Positions 36,531 to 49,274 of a stretch of DNA of 64,000 nt are shown in pieces. The DNA lies in NCBI GenBank assembly GCA_013817245.1, contig JACDDA010000004.1:220450-284449 (forward strand). Reading direction: 5' to 3'. The translations under genes were made by a program, and so were the position numbers. Every line of letters starts with the position of its first letter. Position 1 is the first letter of the stretch. The notes beneath the pieces are model-generated. The model saw only the letters and a program-made list of their open reading frames with translations, did not search any database and had not been told where the DNA came from. The stretch comes from Gammaproteobacteria bacterium (GTDB lineage: Bacteria; Pseudomonadota; Gammaproteobacteria; HTCC5015).

Positions 36531-37469
36531 TTATTCGCGTGCGGCAGTATAAATACCAACATCTTGTTTTAAGTCATGGCGAATATCATATCCCACTACG
36601 CGACTCGCTTGATGCAGCAGCTCTTTGACTAATAAGGGATTTTGTATATAAATATCTTCATCAAAATAACGGAATGAAGTCAGCCCTTCTTGCAACAATA
36701 ACTCACGATTGATAGAGGCCATCATCAAATAAACCGACATCTTGGCATCATGCCCGCTGCCTTTACGCGCATAAACTGCACGAATTAACTCCTGCAATTG
36801 AAAACCCCGAGGGGCATTTCCCGACAAAATTTCTACTTCTACGGTTCGCTCATCTAATGGTCGTGAATCCGCAATAGCAACAGGCGCACTGACGGCAGGT
36901 TTCGGCGTGTCGTTTTTATCTTCGATTATTGGTTTTACTAAAACGGGTTTAGGAATTGCGGGTGTTGATTTGCTAGAAGATGGTTCAACTGCCGCATTAA
37001 CAGACGGAACGTTATCCGCTTTTTTGCCTTTTGTTTTAATAAACGTAGGCAGAGAAATAGAATCAACCGGGCACACCAAACCCAACAAACGTAAAGATTC
37101 AATTTGATAAACAACTTCAAGCAGCGGCGCTTTTAAAATCTCTGCAATTTGAGTAGCTGTATTTTTACCATTCACATTCCACAAGATGCTCCACGCTTCT
37201 TGCTCTAACATTAAATCTTTAACTTTTTCTTTAGCGCCACGTACTAAACGAAATACCCGCGCCGACACTTTTTGGATGACCAAACGTGTTAGCTCTTCTG
37301 ATTCGCTAGATTGCGGCGAGCTTATAACGCTATTGTTATTGGGTTTAGAAAAGAAACGATTATTATCAGCGGCGGAAAATGCACCAAATTCAATGTCTAA
37401 TTCCACTACTTCGTCTTGCCAATCATCCATTTCGATAATATCGAAATCACTACTCAATATGTTGTTCAT
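36531..37469 (-). CDS. Winged-helix-like protein of signalling cassette 2
   Basis: A 312-residue paralogue of the protein at 32396-33271 with the same plan: acidic N-terminus (IIEMDDWQDEVVELDIEF), winged-helix-like segment (AWSILWNVNGKNTATQIAEIL, then IESLRLLGLVCPV), a Pro/Ser/Ala-rich linker that differs completely from the other copy, and a conserved C-terminal domain (FQLQELIRAVYARKGSGHDAKMS to YDIRHDLKQDVG). It overlaps the upstream CheX gene by 20 nt. The conserved ends and free linker suggest two binding domains. Role unknown. Confidence 0.7.
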   Translation of the reverse strand: MNNILSSDFDIIEMDDWQDEVVELDIEFGAFSAADNNRFFSKPNNNSVISSPQSSESEELTRLVIQKVSARVFRLVRGAKEKVKDLMLEQEAWSILWNVNGKNTATQIAEILKAPLLEVVYQIESLRLLGLVCPVDSISLPTFIKTKGKKADNVPSVNAAVEPSSSKSTPAIPKPVLVKPIIEDKNDTPKPAVSAPVAIADSRPLDERTVEVEILSGNAPRGFQLQELIRAVYARKGSGHDAKMSVYLMMASINRELLLQEGLTSFRYFDEDIYIQNPLLVKELLHQASRVVGYDIRHDLKQDVGIYTAARE

Positions 37470-37932
37470 GCGACATCTCCTGATGATCTAACTCCACGCC
37501 AATCACTACTTCAAATACCGCGCTACGCCACCGAATTGGTAACACCAATACAGTTAATGATGTTTCCATAACCTTTCTTCCACCCGGAACCAAAATCTTG
37601 GGAACTGACACTTTAAATTTATCGCCGAATTTGTGACGAGCATTACTAGAAATAATGCTTGCCAACTCACCGACAATATCTTGAATCATAAAACCATCGA
37701 CTTCTTTTTCACCCATTGCATTCAGCAAATGAGTAATGTCTTCCCGTTTTGCAGTGGTATACACAAAACCTTTAGCAACGCCTGAAATTTCAATCAAACC
37801 CACTACATCACGAATAGGCGGATCAATTAACTCTATTCGTGGTTCATCCATAGATGCCGCTATGCCAGTGTTTTTATAAAAAAACTCTAACGCGGATTCT
37901 ACAAAAACCGAAAGCTCTTGTTCATTAATCAT
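37450..37932 (-). CDS. CheX-like protein with ExxS motif (cassette 2)
   Basis: 160 residues from the ATG at 37932, which aligns with the start of the cassette 1 paralogue (MINEQELSVF); a GTG at 37950, 2 nt after the previous gene, is also possible. CheX fold segments are clear (VVGLIEISGVAKGFVYT, VSVPKIL). As in its paralogue, the phosphatase motif is E89-L-A-S92 and lacks the Asn. Its C-terminus is about ten residues longer than the paralogue and overlaps the winged-helix gene. Confidence 0.82.
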   Translation of the reverse strand: MINEQELSVFVESALEFFYKNTGIAASMDEPRIELIDPPIRDVVGLIEISGVAKGFVYTTAKREDITHLLNAMGEKEVDGFMIQDIVGELASIISSNARHKFGDKFKVSVPKILVPGGRKVMETSLTVLVLPIRWRSAVFEVVIGVELDHQEMSHEQHIE

Positions 37933-37952
37933 AGACTGCTCATTACTCACGA

Positions 37953-38402
37953 TTATTGAAGAACAATAATCAACGATGCACGGCCAGCATTACTCCAGCT
38001 CAAAGGCACAACAAAAGCAGATGCTTTTGCGGGCACACGCACAACCCCTTCATTACTTGTAATAACAGCCGGCACTGAAATTACAAAATTTTGACCATAT
38101 ACTTTGCGTACGTTGCCGGAAATAGTATTCGTTACTTCACCCACCATATCGCTCATCACATGCGGATCGGTACTTTCTTCACCCACACTTTGCAAGATAG
38201 ATTTCAAAATACCGGCTTCAGCAGTGAAGTAAACATTGCCTTTACGCGCACCACTAATGCCAATAATGCCGGTGTAATCAAATATATCCGGATCACCATC
38301 TAATAAATAAGGCGCGGATACTTCCGGCACTTCAACACCTACGTGCCTGAAATAATTAACGCAGCCATCAATAAACACTCTTACTTCATCTTCTTTGACC
38401 AT
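37953..38402 (-). CDS. CheX-type CheY-P phosphatase with intact ExxN motif (cassette 2)
   Basis: A 149-residue CheX protein. The motif E89-V-T-N92 within MSDMVGEVTNTISGN matches the DxxxExxN signature of active CheC/CheX/FliY phosphatases, with the expected Pro later in VISVPAVI. It should dephosphorylate the CheY-like protein encoded just upstream (2 nt away) and so reset the signal. The equivalent gene in cassette 1 survives only as a short relic. Confidence 0.85.
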   Translation of the reverse strand: MVKEDEVRVFIDGCVNYFRHVGVEVPEVSAPYLLDGDPDIFDYTGIIGISGARKGNVYFTAEAGILKSILQSVGEESTDPHVMSDMVGEVTNTISGNVRKVYGQNFVISVPAVITSNEGVVRVPAKASAFVVPLSWSNAGRASLIIVLQ

Positions 38403-38404
38403 GA

Positions 38405-38761
38405 CTACCCCAGCAATTCTTCCAGGGCTTCGGCAAGCTCCTGATCATTAAAAGGCTTACATAAAAATCCTGAAGCGCCGCGCTTCAATGCTTCTAAAGC
38501 AGTCGCTTTATCGGCCAGTGCAGAAATAACTAAGATTTTTGCTGCAGGTGAAATTCTTAAAATGGATTCAACGCATTCCAAGCCATCCATTTCTGGCATC
38601 GTAATATCCATCGTCACCAGATTAGGTTTATGCAACACAAACATATCAATGGCTTGCTGACCATTCGCCGCATGCCCAACCACTTCCACGCCCGCTTGCG
38701 CAATAGATCGCTGAATCTTATTACGCATCACCAACGAGTCATCTACGATCAAAATTTTCAC
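38405..38761 (-). CDS. CheY-like response regulator (cassette 2)
   Basis: A 118-residue receiver with D7-D8, D52 (VTMDITMPEMDG), Ser80 in VISALAD and K102 in LCKPF: all catalytic positions intact. It lacks an output domain. It lies 21 nt after the kinase and 2 nt before the CheX phosphatase. Long identical stretches with the cassette 1 receiver (DDSLVMRNKIQR and ISALADKATA) make cross-talk between the cassettes plausible. Confidence 0.93.
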   Translation of the reverse strand: MKILIVDDSLVMRNKIQRSIAQAGVEVVGHAANGQQAIDMFVLHKPNLVTMDITMPEMDGLECVESILRISPAAKILVISALADKATALEALKRGASGFLCKPFNDQELAEALEELLG

Positions 38762-38782
38762 AACAATATCCTCATCATCAAA

Positions 38783-40903
38783 TTAATGCGGCAAACTAAT
38801 TTTAAATTCACAGCCTTTGCCTTTGACAAAACGCATTTGCATGCGGCCGCCCAAGGCGCGCACTCGCTCGCGCACAATACCCATGCCCACACCACGACCG
38901 GCTGCTTCGGTAGCTTCGCCCGACGTTGTAAAACCAGAGGTAAAAATCAATGAGGCCAATTCCGCGCTGCTCATACGTTCTATTTCATTCTGCGGATGTT
39001 TGCCTAACTCACGCGCACGATTCCGAATTTTTTCTAAATCTAAACCACGACCATCATCACGCACTCTAAATTCAATGCCATGCTCGCCTAATTCCGTATA
39101 AACATGCACCGTACCGATTTCTGGTTTATTGCGAGATAATCGTTCAGTTGGTTTTTCAATACCGTGTGCAATCGCATTGCGAACTAACTGCGTCAACACA
39201 TCTGAAACGGTTTGATAATGCTGCGGTTTGATGCTGTCAAATTGCGCGCCTTCAAATGCAATACGCGCTTTAACACCCACTTCTTCGGCAAATTTATTTG
39301 CCATACGGGCAATCGATTCAACGAATATTTTATCGGAAGGTTTAGATGTCGTATTACCAAATGCATCTTGTAAACGACTAAGCTGCTCTAACAACTCTAT
39401 TGAATCATTTAATGACTGACCTAATTCATCAAGACGTAGCGTTACGCCAATAAAATCTTCACCGGCAACCACGTCTTTTTCGCGCAATCTACTTAACTCG
39501 TCTTCAAATCGATGCGCCATTTCAACATACAAAGCCAATTCCAGAACGCTGGCATTGCCTTTTAAAGTGTGCATTTCACGGAAAATAGGTTCAACGGTGG
39601 CTTTATAATCGCGACTTTGTTCCGCTTTTTTCAACAAACCATTGATGGTCACAATATGTATCTGCGCAGAATCAATAAATTCTTTTAACATCTGCGGGCC
39701 CACATGAATCAAACCAAACAACATATCCATTTGCTTGCGGGTTTTTTCTTGTGATGCAATTAATTGTTTTTCAAGCTGAACTTTAGACGTTGCATCAGAA
39801 ACCGATACTAACAAACCTTTAATTTCACCGTGTTCAACAATGCGACTAAAACTAAATGCTAAATATTTTGTTACAAAATCTTTATTCGGTGTTTCAAAAT
39901 GAAACTCGACACAGTCCAACGGATTATGTGATTTAACCATTTTTTCTTTTAAAGACGCTTTAAACATTAAGGCAATATAATCTTCTAACATGCCAAAGGT
40001 TTTATCATCGAGATAAGGCCGAATCATGCGCTTAAAATTACGCCCTGCGATTCGGTCGGTCATGAGGATTTTATTTAAGGAAGCAGAATGTTGAGCGCCA
40101 ATTTCACCTTCGGCGCTAATTACAAATAAACCATCGCCTACTGTTTCTAAAATCTGATCGGCTTCTTTTTTAGCATTCACTACTTCATTCGCATAATCTT
40201 GAACTCGATCGGCATAATCACGAACTTCTCGATCGGCTTTACGTAAATTGCGAATGACATAAATATTGATAAACAAAAAGTTTAACGCTGCCAATACCAA
40301 ACCAATCATTTGCGTGTTACGCATTTGCATGGTTTTCATTTCAGTACGCTGCGTTAACATATTACCCAAACCCGCCCCCATACCACCAAAGGCAGGTGAT
40401 AGTTCGCGTACTTTTGCTAAGGCAGGATCCACTAATTCCAGAGTCGGGACGTCAGCCGCCAAAATCGCTTCAATGTCGTGTTTTAAAGGCTGCCACATCT
40501 GCTCCATCTGACCTAACAATGCCTGACCTTTTGGATTTTCAATTTTAGGCACATAGACTGGTTTTAAATCTGAGCCCATGGTTTGACCACCTTTTTTGAA
40601 AGCCATTAAAGAACCTTCAAATACATCGTGGGTTAATTTCAAACCATCTAAACCTACGTTAGGATCCCCCCCGCTCGCTAATGCAACTTGCATCTGTTGC
40701 AGAATTTGTTTCATATGCTCAGTCAACATACCTTGTCGACCACCTAAACTAACACTCTGCGCTAACTGTGAGCGTTCTTTTGCATGCTGTACATTGATCA
40801 CCATTACGACGATATCAATCACCAGAAAAGCAAATACAGACAAAATAATAATGCGGTATTTTTTAAATTCAGAGAAAAAATTACTGATTGATGCTTGACT
40901 CAC
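38783..40903 (-). CDS. Membrane CheA-like hybrid sensor kinase (cassette 2)
   Basis: 706 residues from a GTG at 40903 with GGAGG eight bases upstream; an in-frame TTG at 40981 would add 26 residues. Same architecture as the cassette 1 kinase: membrane helices near 17-38 and 200-216, PilJ-like periplasmic sensor (RSQLAQSVSLGGRQGMLTEHM), PAS-like domain, Hpt with His at about 445 (EMHTLKGNASVLE), CheA-like ATPase (LVRNAIAHGIEKPTER, DDGRGLDLE, GRGVGMGIVRERV). No P5 domain. The periplasmic parts of the two kinases differ more than the cytoplasmic parts, suggesting different signals feeding similar outputs. Confidence 0.85.
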   Translation of the reverse strand: MSQASISNFFSEFKKYRIIILSVFAFLVIDIVVMVINVQHAKERSQLAQSVSLGGRQGMLTEHMKQILQQMQVALASGGDPNVGLDGLKLTHDVFEGSLMAFKKGGQTMGSDLKPVYVPKIENPKGQALLGQMEQMWQPLKHDIEAILAADVPTLELVDPALAKVRELSPAFGGMGAGLGNMLTQRTEMKTMQMRNTQMIGLVLAALNFLFINIYVIRNLRKADREVRDYADRVQDYANEVVNAKKEADQILETVGDGLFVISAEGEIGAQHSASLNKILMTDRIAGRNFKRMIRPYLDDKTFGMLEDYIALMFKASLKEKMVKSHNPLDCVEFHFETPNKDFVTKYLAFSFSRIVEHGEIKGLLVSVSDATSKVQLEKQLIASQEKTRKQMDMLFGLIHVGPQMLKEFIDSAQIHIVTINGLLKKAEQSRDYKATVEPIFREMHTLKGNASVLELALYVEMAHRFEDELSRLREKDVVAGEDFIGVTLRLDELGQSLNDSIELLEQLSRLQDAFGNTTSKPSDKIFVESIARMANKFAEEVGVKARIAFEGAQFDSIKPQHYQTVSDVLTQLVRNAIAHGIEKPTERLSRNKPEIGTVHVYTELGEHGIEFRVRDDGRGLDLEKIRNRARELGKHPQNEIERMSSAELASLIFTSGFTTSGEATEAAGRGVGMGIVRERVRALGGRMQMRFVKGKGCEFKISLPH

Positions 40904-41298
40904 GCCAACATCCTCCGTGCTTGCAGAAATAATCGGATACAGAACGGAATAAATATCAGAGATAGTGATTGCAGAAAACAATCACACGGCAACTGAGCGG
41001 ACTCGTTCTTGTTATTTTTACTATTTGTCATCACTAGCCTGTACAACACTTTGGGGTGAATAGTCACCTACATCCTCAGGCATTACTTCCATGATGCGCA
41101 AATCCGTCAGCGCAAAGATCCTTAGTTCGTCGATGATTCTATAAACCTAAAGGCACAGCTGCAATCTAATCTAAGCGAAAGTTTTGTTGCTGGTCTTTGA
41201 TTTTTAACCACTTGTCTATATCAAAACAAATCGTGAATTATCATTCATTAAAAGCGCTGTATATTAAACAATCATCATAGCTTTATTAAACTGCGCAA
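40904..41298. other. Intergenic region upstream of cassette 2
   Basis: Nearly 400 bp without an assigned gene. On the minus strand a coding-like frame runs from a stop near 41143 to TAG at 41021; from its ATG at 41092 it encodes 23 residues (MEVMPEDVGDYS at the start, ending QASDDK). It could be a very small gene ahead of the kinase or a gene remnant. I found no sigma-28 or sigma-54 promoter here. Confidence 0.35.
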
Positions 41299-41328
41299 AA
41301 AAAGCCCGCCGATTAAGGCGGGCTTTTT
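41299..41328 (-). terminator. Terminator after aconitase
   Basis: AAAAAGCCCGCC (41299-41310) pairs perfectly with GGCGGGCTTTTT (41317-41328) around a 6-nt loop; symmetrical A and T tracts allow it to work in both directions. Confidence 0.88.
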
Positions 41329-41347
41329 AAATAACATCACTTAAATC

Positions 41348-44023
41348 TTAAGCAGCTTTTTGTTTAGCGTTAATGATTTGACGTAACACGTACTGCAAAA
41401 TACCACCATTGATGTAGTACTCCCACTCTTTTGGAGTATCGATACGCACATCCACTTTGAAGGTTTTTTTACTACCATCTTTAGCGGTCGCAACAACAGT
41501 TAATTCTTTAGCGCCTTGTAACAAACCTTGGAAGTCAAAAGTTTCTTCGCCACTCAATTTTAAGCTTTCATGTGTATCGCCCGCTTTAAACTGCAAAGGC
41601 AAAATACCCATACCCACCAAATTGGAACGATGAATACGTTCAAAGCTTTCAACGATAACCGCGCGAATGCCTAACAATAACGAACCTTTAGCAGCCCAAT
41701 CACGCGAAGAACCTGTGCCATATTCTTTACCAGCCAATACGACTAATGGAATATTTTGTTCTGCGTATTTAACCGACGCATCATAAATACTCATCACTTC
41801 GCCAGCGGGTTGATACGAGGTAATGCCACCTTCAGTACCAGGCGCCATTTGATTGCGCAAACGCACATTCGCAAACGTACCACGCACCATCACTTCATGA
41901 TTACCCCGACGTGAGCCATAAGAATTGAAATCAACTTTAGCCACACCATTCGCCATCAAATATTTACCGGCAGGTGAATCTGCTTTAATCGAACCCGCAG
42001 GTGAAATATGATCGGTGGTCACAGAGTCACCCAGTTTTGCCAAACAGCGCGCACCATTAACTTGTTTAATGCCGGGCGGCGTCATGGTCATGCCATCAAA
42101 ATAAGGCGCTTTTTTAATATAAGTGGAATTATTATCCCAACGATATTGCGCACCTTCTGGCGTTTCAATTTTTTGCCAACGCTTATCGCCTTTGAATACG
42201 TCTTGATAATTTTTCGCAAACATTTCACGCGTAATCGTTTTGTTCACTAAGGCGCTAATGTCCGCAGTGCTCGGCCAAATATCGCGCAAGTAAACATCTT
42301 TACCATTTTTATCTTGGCCTAACGGATCTTTATAAGGATCTATATCAGCACGACCGGCAATCGCATACGCCACCACTAACGGCGGTGATGCTAAGAAGTT
42401 CATTTTAATATCTTGATGAATACGACCTTCAAAATTGCGGTTACCCGATAACACAGAGGTTACGATCAATTTATTATCTTGAATCGCTTTACCGATTTCA
42501 TCAGGCAAAGGACCTGAGTTACCAATGCACGTGGTGCAACCATAACCCACAATATTAAAACCTAATTTATTTAAGTAAGTTAATAAACCGGCTTTTTCTA
42601 AATAATCCGATACCACTAAAGAGCCCGGCCCTAAAGATGTTTTTACCCAACTTTTAACGACTAAACCTTTTTCAACGGCATTTTTCGCTAATAAACCCGC
42701 TGCCATAATAACGCTAGGATTAGACGTATTAGTACAACTGGTGATCGCCGCGATAACAACCGCGCCATCTTTTAATTCAAAGGTTTCGCCTTTATACGTT
42801 ACGCTAGCTTTATCAACACCTTGTTTGCGTTCGGCTTGCATACCAATCAACGCCGTTTTAATTGCGGTGCCCGCTTCATCTAAACGAATGCGATCTTGCG
42901 GACGTTTTGGACCCGCTAAGCTAGGTACTACGGTATTCATATCAAGCGATAACGTTTCGCTGTAAGTAGCTTCTTGACCTGCAATACGCCATAAACCTTG
43001 ATGTTTTGCATACGCTTCAACAATCGCAATATTTTCTTCCGAGCGATTTGATAAACGTAAATAGTTTAATGTTTCTTCATCGATAGGAAAGATACCGCAG
43101 GTTGCGCCATATTCGGGCGCCATATTCGCAATCGTTGCACGATCGGCTAACGGCAAGTACGCCAAACCATCACCATAAAATTCTACGAACTTACCCACGA
43201 CGCCGTGTTTACGTAAAATTTGAGTAACGGTTAAAACTAAATCCGTTGCAGTTGCGCCTTCCGGTAAACGACCGATTAATTTGAAACCGACTACTTCAGG
43301 AATCAACATGGTAATCGGTTGACCTAACATTGCCGCTTCCGCTTCAATGCCGCCTACGCCCCAGCCTAATACACCCACACCATTAATCATGGTCGTATGT
43401 GAATCCGTACCTACAACCGTATCAGGATACGCTTGTAATACGCCGTCTTTTAATTCGCCAAAAATAACGCGCGCTAAATTTTCTAAATTAACTTGATGCA
43501 CAATACCGGTGTTAGGCGGAACCACACGGAAGTTTTCAAATGCTTTTTGACCCCAACGCAAAAACGAATAACGTTCGGTGTTACGTTGATATTCAATAAC
43601 TGAATTTAAATCTAATGCATCGCTGCTACCATAATGGTCAACTTGCACCGAATGATCGATAACTAACTCAGCAGGTGATAAAGGATTAATTTCTTCTGGA
43701 TCACCGCCTAACAATTTCATCGCATCGCGCATCGCGCCTAAATCAACCACTGCGGGTACGCCGGTAAAATCTTGCATCACCACTCGCGCCGGTGTGAAAG
43801 CAATTTCTTTATCGGGTACTGCTTTCGGATCCCAATTAATCAAACCATCAACGTCATGCTTAGTCGTATTCACGCCGTCTTCAAAACGCAGCAAATTTTC
43901 TAGCAGAATTTTTAATGAGAACGGTAATTTAGCGACCTTGTCGCCTAAACCCGCTAATGAATAGATTTGATATTTTTTGCCGTTTACTTCCAGCGTTTGG
44001 CGTGCGTTGAAACTGTTACTCAT
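41348..44023 (-). CDS. acnA: Aconitate hydratase A
   Basis: An 891-residue AcnA/IRP-type aconitase that isomerises citrate to isocitrate. The three iron-sulfur cluster cysteines are in [13 protein letters not shown] and [14 protein letters not shown]. The swivel domain contains [13 protein letters not shown] near the C-terminus. Substrate-loop residues [26 protein letters not shown] are present. Monocistronic with a strong terminator. Full length. Confidence 0.97.
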   Translation of the reverse strand: MSNSFNARQTLEVNGKKYQIYSLAGLGDKVAKLPFSLKILLENLLRFEDGVNTTKHDVDGLINWDPKAVPDKEIAFTPARVVMQDFTGVPAVVDLGAMRDAMKLLGGDPEEINPLSPAELVIDHSVQVDHYGSSDALDLNSVIEYQRNTERYSFLRWGQKAFENFRVVPPNTGIVHQVNLENLARVIFGELKDGVLQAYPDTVVGTDSHTTMINGVGVLGWGVGGIEAEAAMLGQPITMLIPEVVGFKLIGRLPEGATATDLVLTVTQILRKHGVVGKFVEFYGDGLAYLPLADRATIANMAPEYGATCGIFPIDEETLNYLRLSNRSEENIAIVEAYAKHQGLWRIAGQEATYSETLSLDMNTVVPSLAGPKRPQDRIRLDEAGTAIKTALIGMQAERKQGVDKASVTYKGETFELKDGAVVIAAITSCTNTSNPSVIMAAGLLAKNAVEKGLVVKSWVKTSLGPGSLVVSDYLEKAGLLTYLNKLGFNIVGYGCTTCIGNSGPLPDEIGKAIQDNKLIVTSVLSGNRNFEGRIHQDIKMNFLASPPLVVAYAIAGRADIDPYKDPLGQDKNGKDVYLRDIWPSTADISALVNKTITREMFAKNYQDVFKGDKRWQKIETPEGAQYRWDNNSTYIKKAPYFDGMTMTPPGIKQVNGARCLAKLGDSVTTDHISPAGSIKADSPAGKYLMANGVAKVDFNSYGSRRGNHEVMVRGTFANVRLRNQMAPGTEGGITSYQPAGEVMSIYDASVKYAEQNIPLVVLAGKEYGTGSSRDWAAKGSLLLGIRAVIVESFERIHRSNLVGMGILPLQFKAGDTHESLKLSGEETFDFQGLLQGAKELTVVATAKDGSKKTFKVDVRIDTPKEWEYYINGGILQYVLRQIINAKQKAA

Positions 44024-44203
44024 TCAGCAACCCTTTCGTTAATGTTGATTAAAGCGTGTACTTGCGGAGGCGGTATGTGTAAAAGACCAACAACACAACC
44101 ACCGCCGAAAAAGAGGCGCGCATTATAACCTAGGCTTAGGATAATTACTGCCCCTACAGCGGTCGGCCACACATACTATATTAATAGAGGGGCGCTCCAG
44201 TCA

Positions 44204-47053
<2,850 letters not shown>

Positions 47054-47070
47054 TCAACGAATAAAATATA

Positions 47071-47613
47071 ATGAGCGACAAACTCGACATCGATCTTAGC
47101 GCAGAAATGCTCATCAATTATGAGCTAGGCAAAAGCGATGAAAACTTTACGCTAGGCACCGCCAGTGACAACACCTTATTAGCCAGCACCTTAGTTACCC
47201 AAGCACGGCAAAGTTTAGTTTTGTTAACACGCGAACTCGATCCAAAAATCTACGATACCCAAGCATTTATTGAAGCCGTTAAATCTTTAGCGCTGCGCGG
47301 TCGTCGCAGCGAAATTCGTATCCTCGCGCACTATCCTGTAAAAGCGATGCGACGCGGTCATCGTTTATTGCATCTACAAAAACGCTTATCGAGTTTTATT
47401 TCAGTCAAAAAAATCCACAAAGACTACAGCGAATACAACGAAGCCTTTTTAGTTGCCGATCAACAAGGCTACATCCATCGCCAAGACGCTAGCCGTTTTG
47501 ATGGCATCGCTAATTTCTACGCGCCAATTCGCTGCCGCGAATTATTAAAAACCTTTGATGATATCTGGGACAAGAGTGAACCTGATCCAGAATTATGGCA
47601 ATTAAAAATTTAA
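47071..47613 (+). CDS. Conserved protein of the DUF7931 type
   Basis: A 180-residue protein 17 nt after purB. The RHLLHLQKRLSSFISVKKI-like centre and the C-terminal FLVADQQGYIHRQDASRFDGIANFYAPIRCRELLKTFDDIWDKSEPDPELW resemble a gammaproteobacterial family of unknown function, sometimes listed as DUF7931. The overall pattern (ILAHYPVKAMRRGH, then a late Asp/Trp-rich end) recalls half of a phospholipase D-like fold, but no HKD motif is present, so I assign no activity. Confidence 0.7.
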   Translation: MSDKLDIDLSAEMLINYELGKSDENFTLGTASDNTLLASTLVTQARQSLVLLTRELDPKIYDTQAFIEAVKSLALRGRRSEIRILAHYPVKAMRRGHRLLHLQKRLSSFISVKKIHKDYSEYNEAFLVADQQGYIHRQDASRFDGIANFYAPIRCRELLKTFDDIWDKSEPDPELWQLKI

Positions 47614-47622
47614 CGCCCACAA

Positions 47623-48438
47623 CTAACTAATACCAAATTCTGTCAACACATCTCTTTTCACAAACCAGCTTTTAATCAAGCGCATTAAAAATCGGCGCGG
47701 CGTCATCCAGGTGATTTCACGGCCAGATTTTTGGTTATTAATCATCTGATCCACCAACCATGGCACATTAGTTTCTACGCGCTCACCCAACAAATTAATA
47801 ATCGAGATAAATTCTTTAAACTCCGCTGCCGACATTTGTTTTTGTCCTTGCCGCGTTTCACGCAATAAACCTTCGGTAATGGTGACGCCAGGATGCAACA
47901 TGCTTATTTTAACTGGTGTATTAAGCGCTTCTTGTACTAAACAACGAGCAAAATATTGTAAACCACATTTTGAAGTTGCATAACCCAACATCCGTGGATG
48001 CAAACGCTTATCTGCACCAGCACCTAATGTAATATAAATATGCCCATGACCTTGTTTCAACATCGCTTCATAAGCGACTTTACTACCTAACATACTGCCC
48101 ATTAAATTAATTTGTATTACCGTTTCTAACTGCGCCCACGATAAACGTTCTATCGCAATCGGCGAATGACCAAACGCAGCGTTATTAATCCAAATATCAA
48201 CAGCACCAAAAGCCTCTGTTGCTGTATGCCATAAACGTAAATAATCCGCTTCCTTATTCACATCGCACACACAAGCTAAAACGCGGCCTGATTGCAAAGC
48301 CTGACATTCCTCAACAACCGTTTGCAGAGATTCTGTATCACGCCCGGTAATCACTACATCATAGGAACGTTTTAAAAACTCCATGGCATAAGCTTTACCT
48401 ATGCCTTTAGTACCACCCGTTATGACTACACAAGCCAT
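47623..48438 (-). CDS. Short-chain dehydrogenase/reductase
   Basis: A 271-residue classical SDR. The cofactor site TGGTKGIG is at residues 8-15, INNAAFG near 86, and the catalytic Tyr/Lys pair in GYATSKCGLQYF near 154-158. The usual catalytic Ser position in YITLGAGADK is occupied by Thr-Leu-Gly, so the Ser is missing or shifted, which is unusual. The C-terminus is Arg-rich (RRFLMRLIKSW). Substrate unknown; not a close relative of the other SDR in the window. Confidence 0.8.
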   Translation of the reverse strand: MACVVITGGTKGIGKAYAMEFLKRSYDVVITGRDTESLQTVVEECQALQSGRVLACVCDVNKEADYLRLWHTATEAFGAVDIWINNAAFGHSPIAIERLSWAQLETVIQINLMGSMLGSKVAYEAMLKQGHGHIYITLGAGADKRLHPRMLGYATSKCGLQYFARCLVQEALNTPVKISMLHPGVTITEGLLRETRQGQKQMSAAEFKEFISIINLLGERVETNVPWLVDQMINNQKSGREITWMTPRRFLMRLIKSWFVKRDVLTEFGIS

Positions 48439-48605
48439 ATGCCTATCCTTTTTTGTTTTATTAATTAGTGATCAGATAACAACTATGAATTCTTTTTTTA
48501 GATGGCCATATATTAATGAAACGCGATAACTTGTCTATCCTTGACTGATAGATGTTTGAATTGACTTCTGCTAAATTGGCTGCACACAAACACAGGAGAA
48601 CAGGC

Positions 48606-49199
48606 ATGGCTCATATCGCACCGATTCCACGCGAACAATTACCACAGTTCGAAGAGATGTTTAAAAAAATGGAAGCCATGGTTGGCTTCGTACCGAATAG
48701 TTTAAAAACCATGGCGCATCGTCCTGATATCGTGCATGGTTATTTAGCACTCGCCAATGCGATTATGATGAACGGCACGGTACCTACTCGTTTAAAGCGC
48801 ATGGCCGCACTAGTGTCATCTAGCGCATCGGGTTGCGTGTATTGCCAAGCACATATGGTAATTTTTGGCGCAGTACTCGATGCATCACCAGAAGACCTCG
48901 CTGATATTTGGCAGTTTGAATTTAATAATAAATTCCCACCCGCCGAAGTTGCGGTATTGCGTTTAGCGCGTGATGCAGGTCAAGTGCCAAATGCCGTTAC
49001 CAAAGAACATTTTGACGAACTCAGGCAACATTTTTCAGAACCAGAAATTGTTGAACTAGTGGGTGCAATCGCTTTATTTGGTTATTTAAATCGCTGGAAC
49101 GATACGATGGCAACAGACTTAGAAGCAGAACCACTCGCCATGGCGAACAAACATTTAGGGCCTCGTGGCTGGACTGCTGGCAAACATGCAGGGAAATAA
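48606..49199 (+). CDS. Carboxymuconolactone decarboxylase-family / AhpD-like protein
   Basis: A protein of 197 residues from the ATG at 48606, preceded by AGGAGA; an upstream in-frame ATG at 48552 is less likely. The CMD core carries the redox pair in SGCVYCQAHMV followed by the usual His, as in AhpD-type alkylhydroperoxidases. The N-terminal MFKKMEAMVGFVPNSLKTMAHRPD and the GAIALFGYLNRWNDTMATDLE helix are typical of peroxidase-related proteins of this family. It probably reduces peroxides or acts as a disulfide carrier. Single gene. Confidence 0.85.
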   Translation: MAHIAPIPREQLPQFEEMFKKMEAMVGFVPNSLKTMAHRPDIVHGYLALANAIMMNGTVPTRLKRMAALVSSSASGCVYCQAHMVIFGAVLDASPEDLADIWQFEFNNKFPPAEVAVLRLARDAGQVPNAVTKEHFDELRQHFSEPEIVELVGAIALFGYLNRWNDTMATDLEAEPLAMANKHLGPRGWTAGKHAGK

Positions 49200-49224
49200 T
49201 TTTTATATTCGTTGATGCGCATGA

Positions 49225-49249
49225 ACCGCATATAAAATCTATATGCGGT
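49225..49249. repeat. Perfect hairpin between the AhpD-like and MscS genes
   Basis: ACCGCATATA and TATATGCGGT form a 10-bp stem with a 5-nt loop between two convergent genes. No T tract follows on either strand, so it is not a classical terminator. Confidence 0.5.
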
Positions 49250-49274
49250 GCTCATCGTTAAAAAAACACCACGC

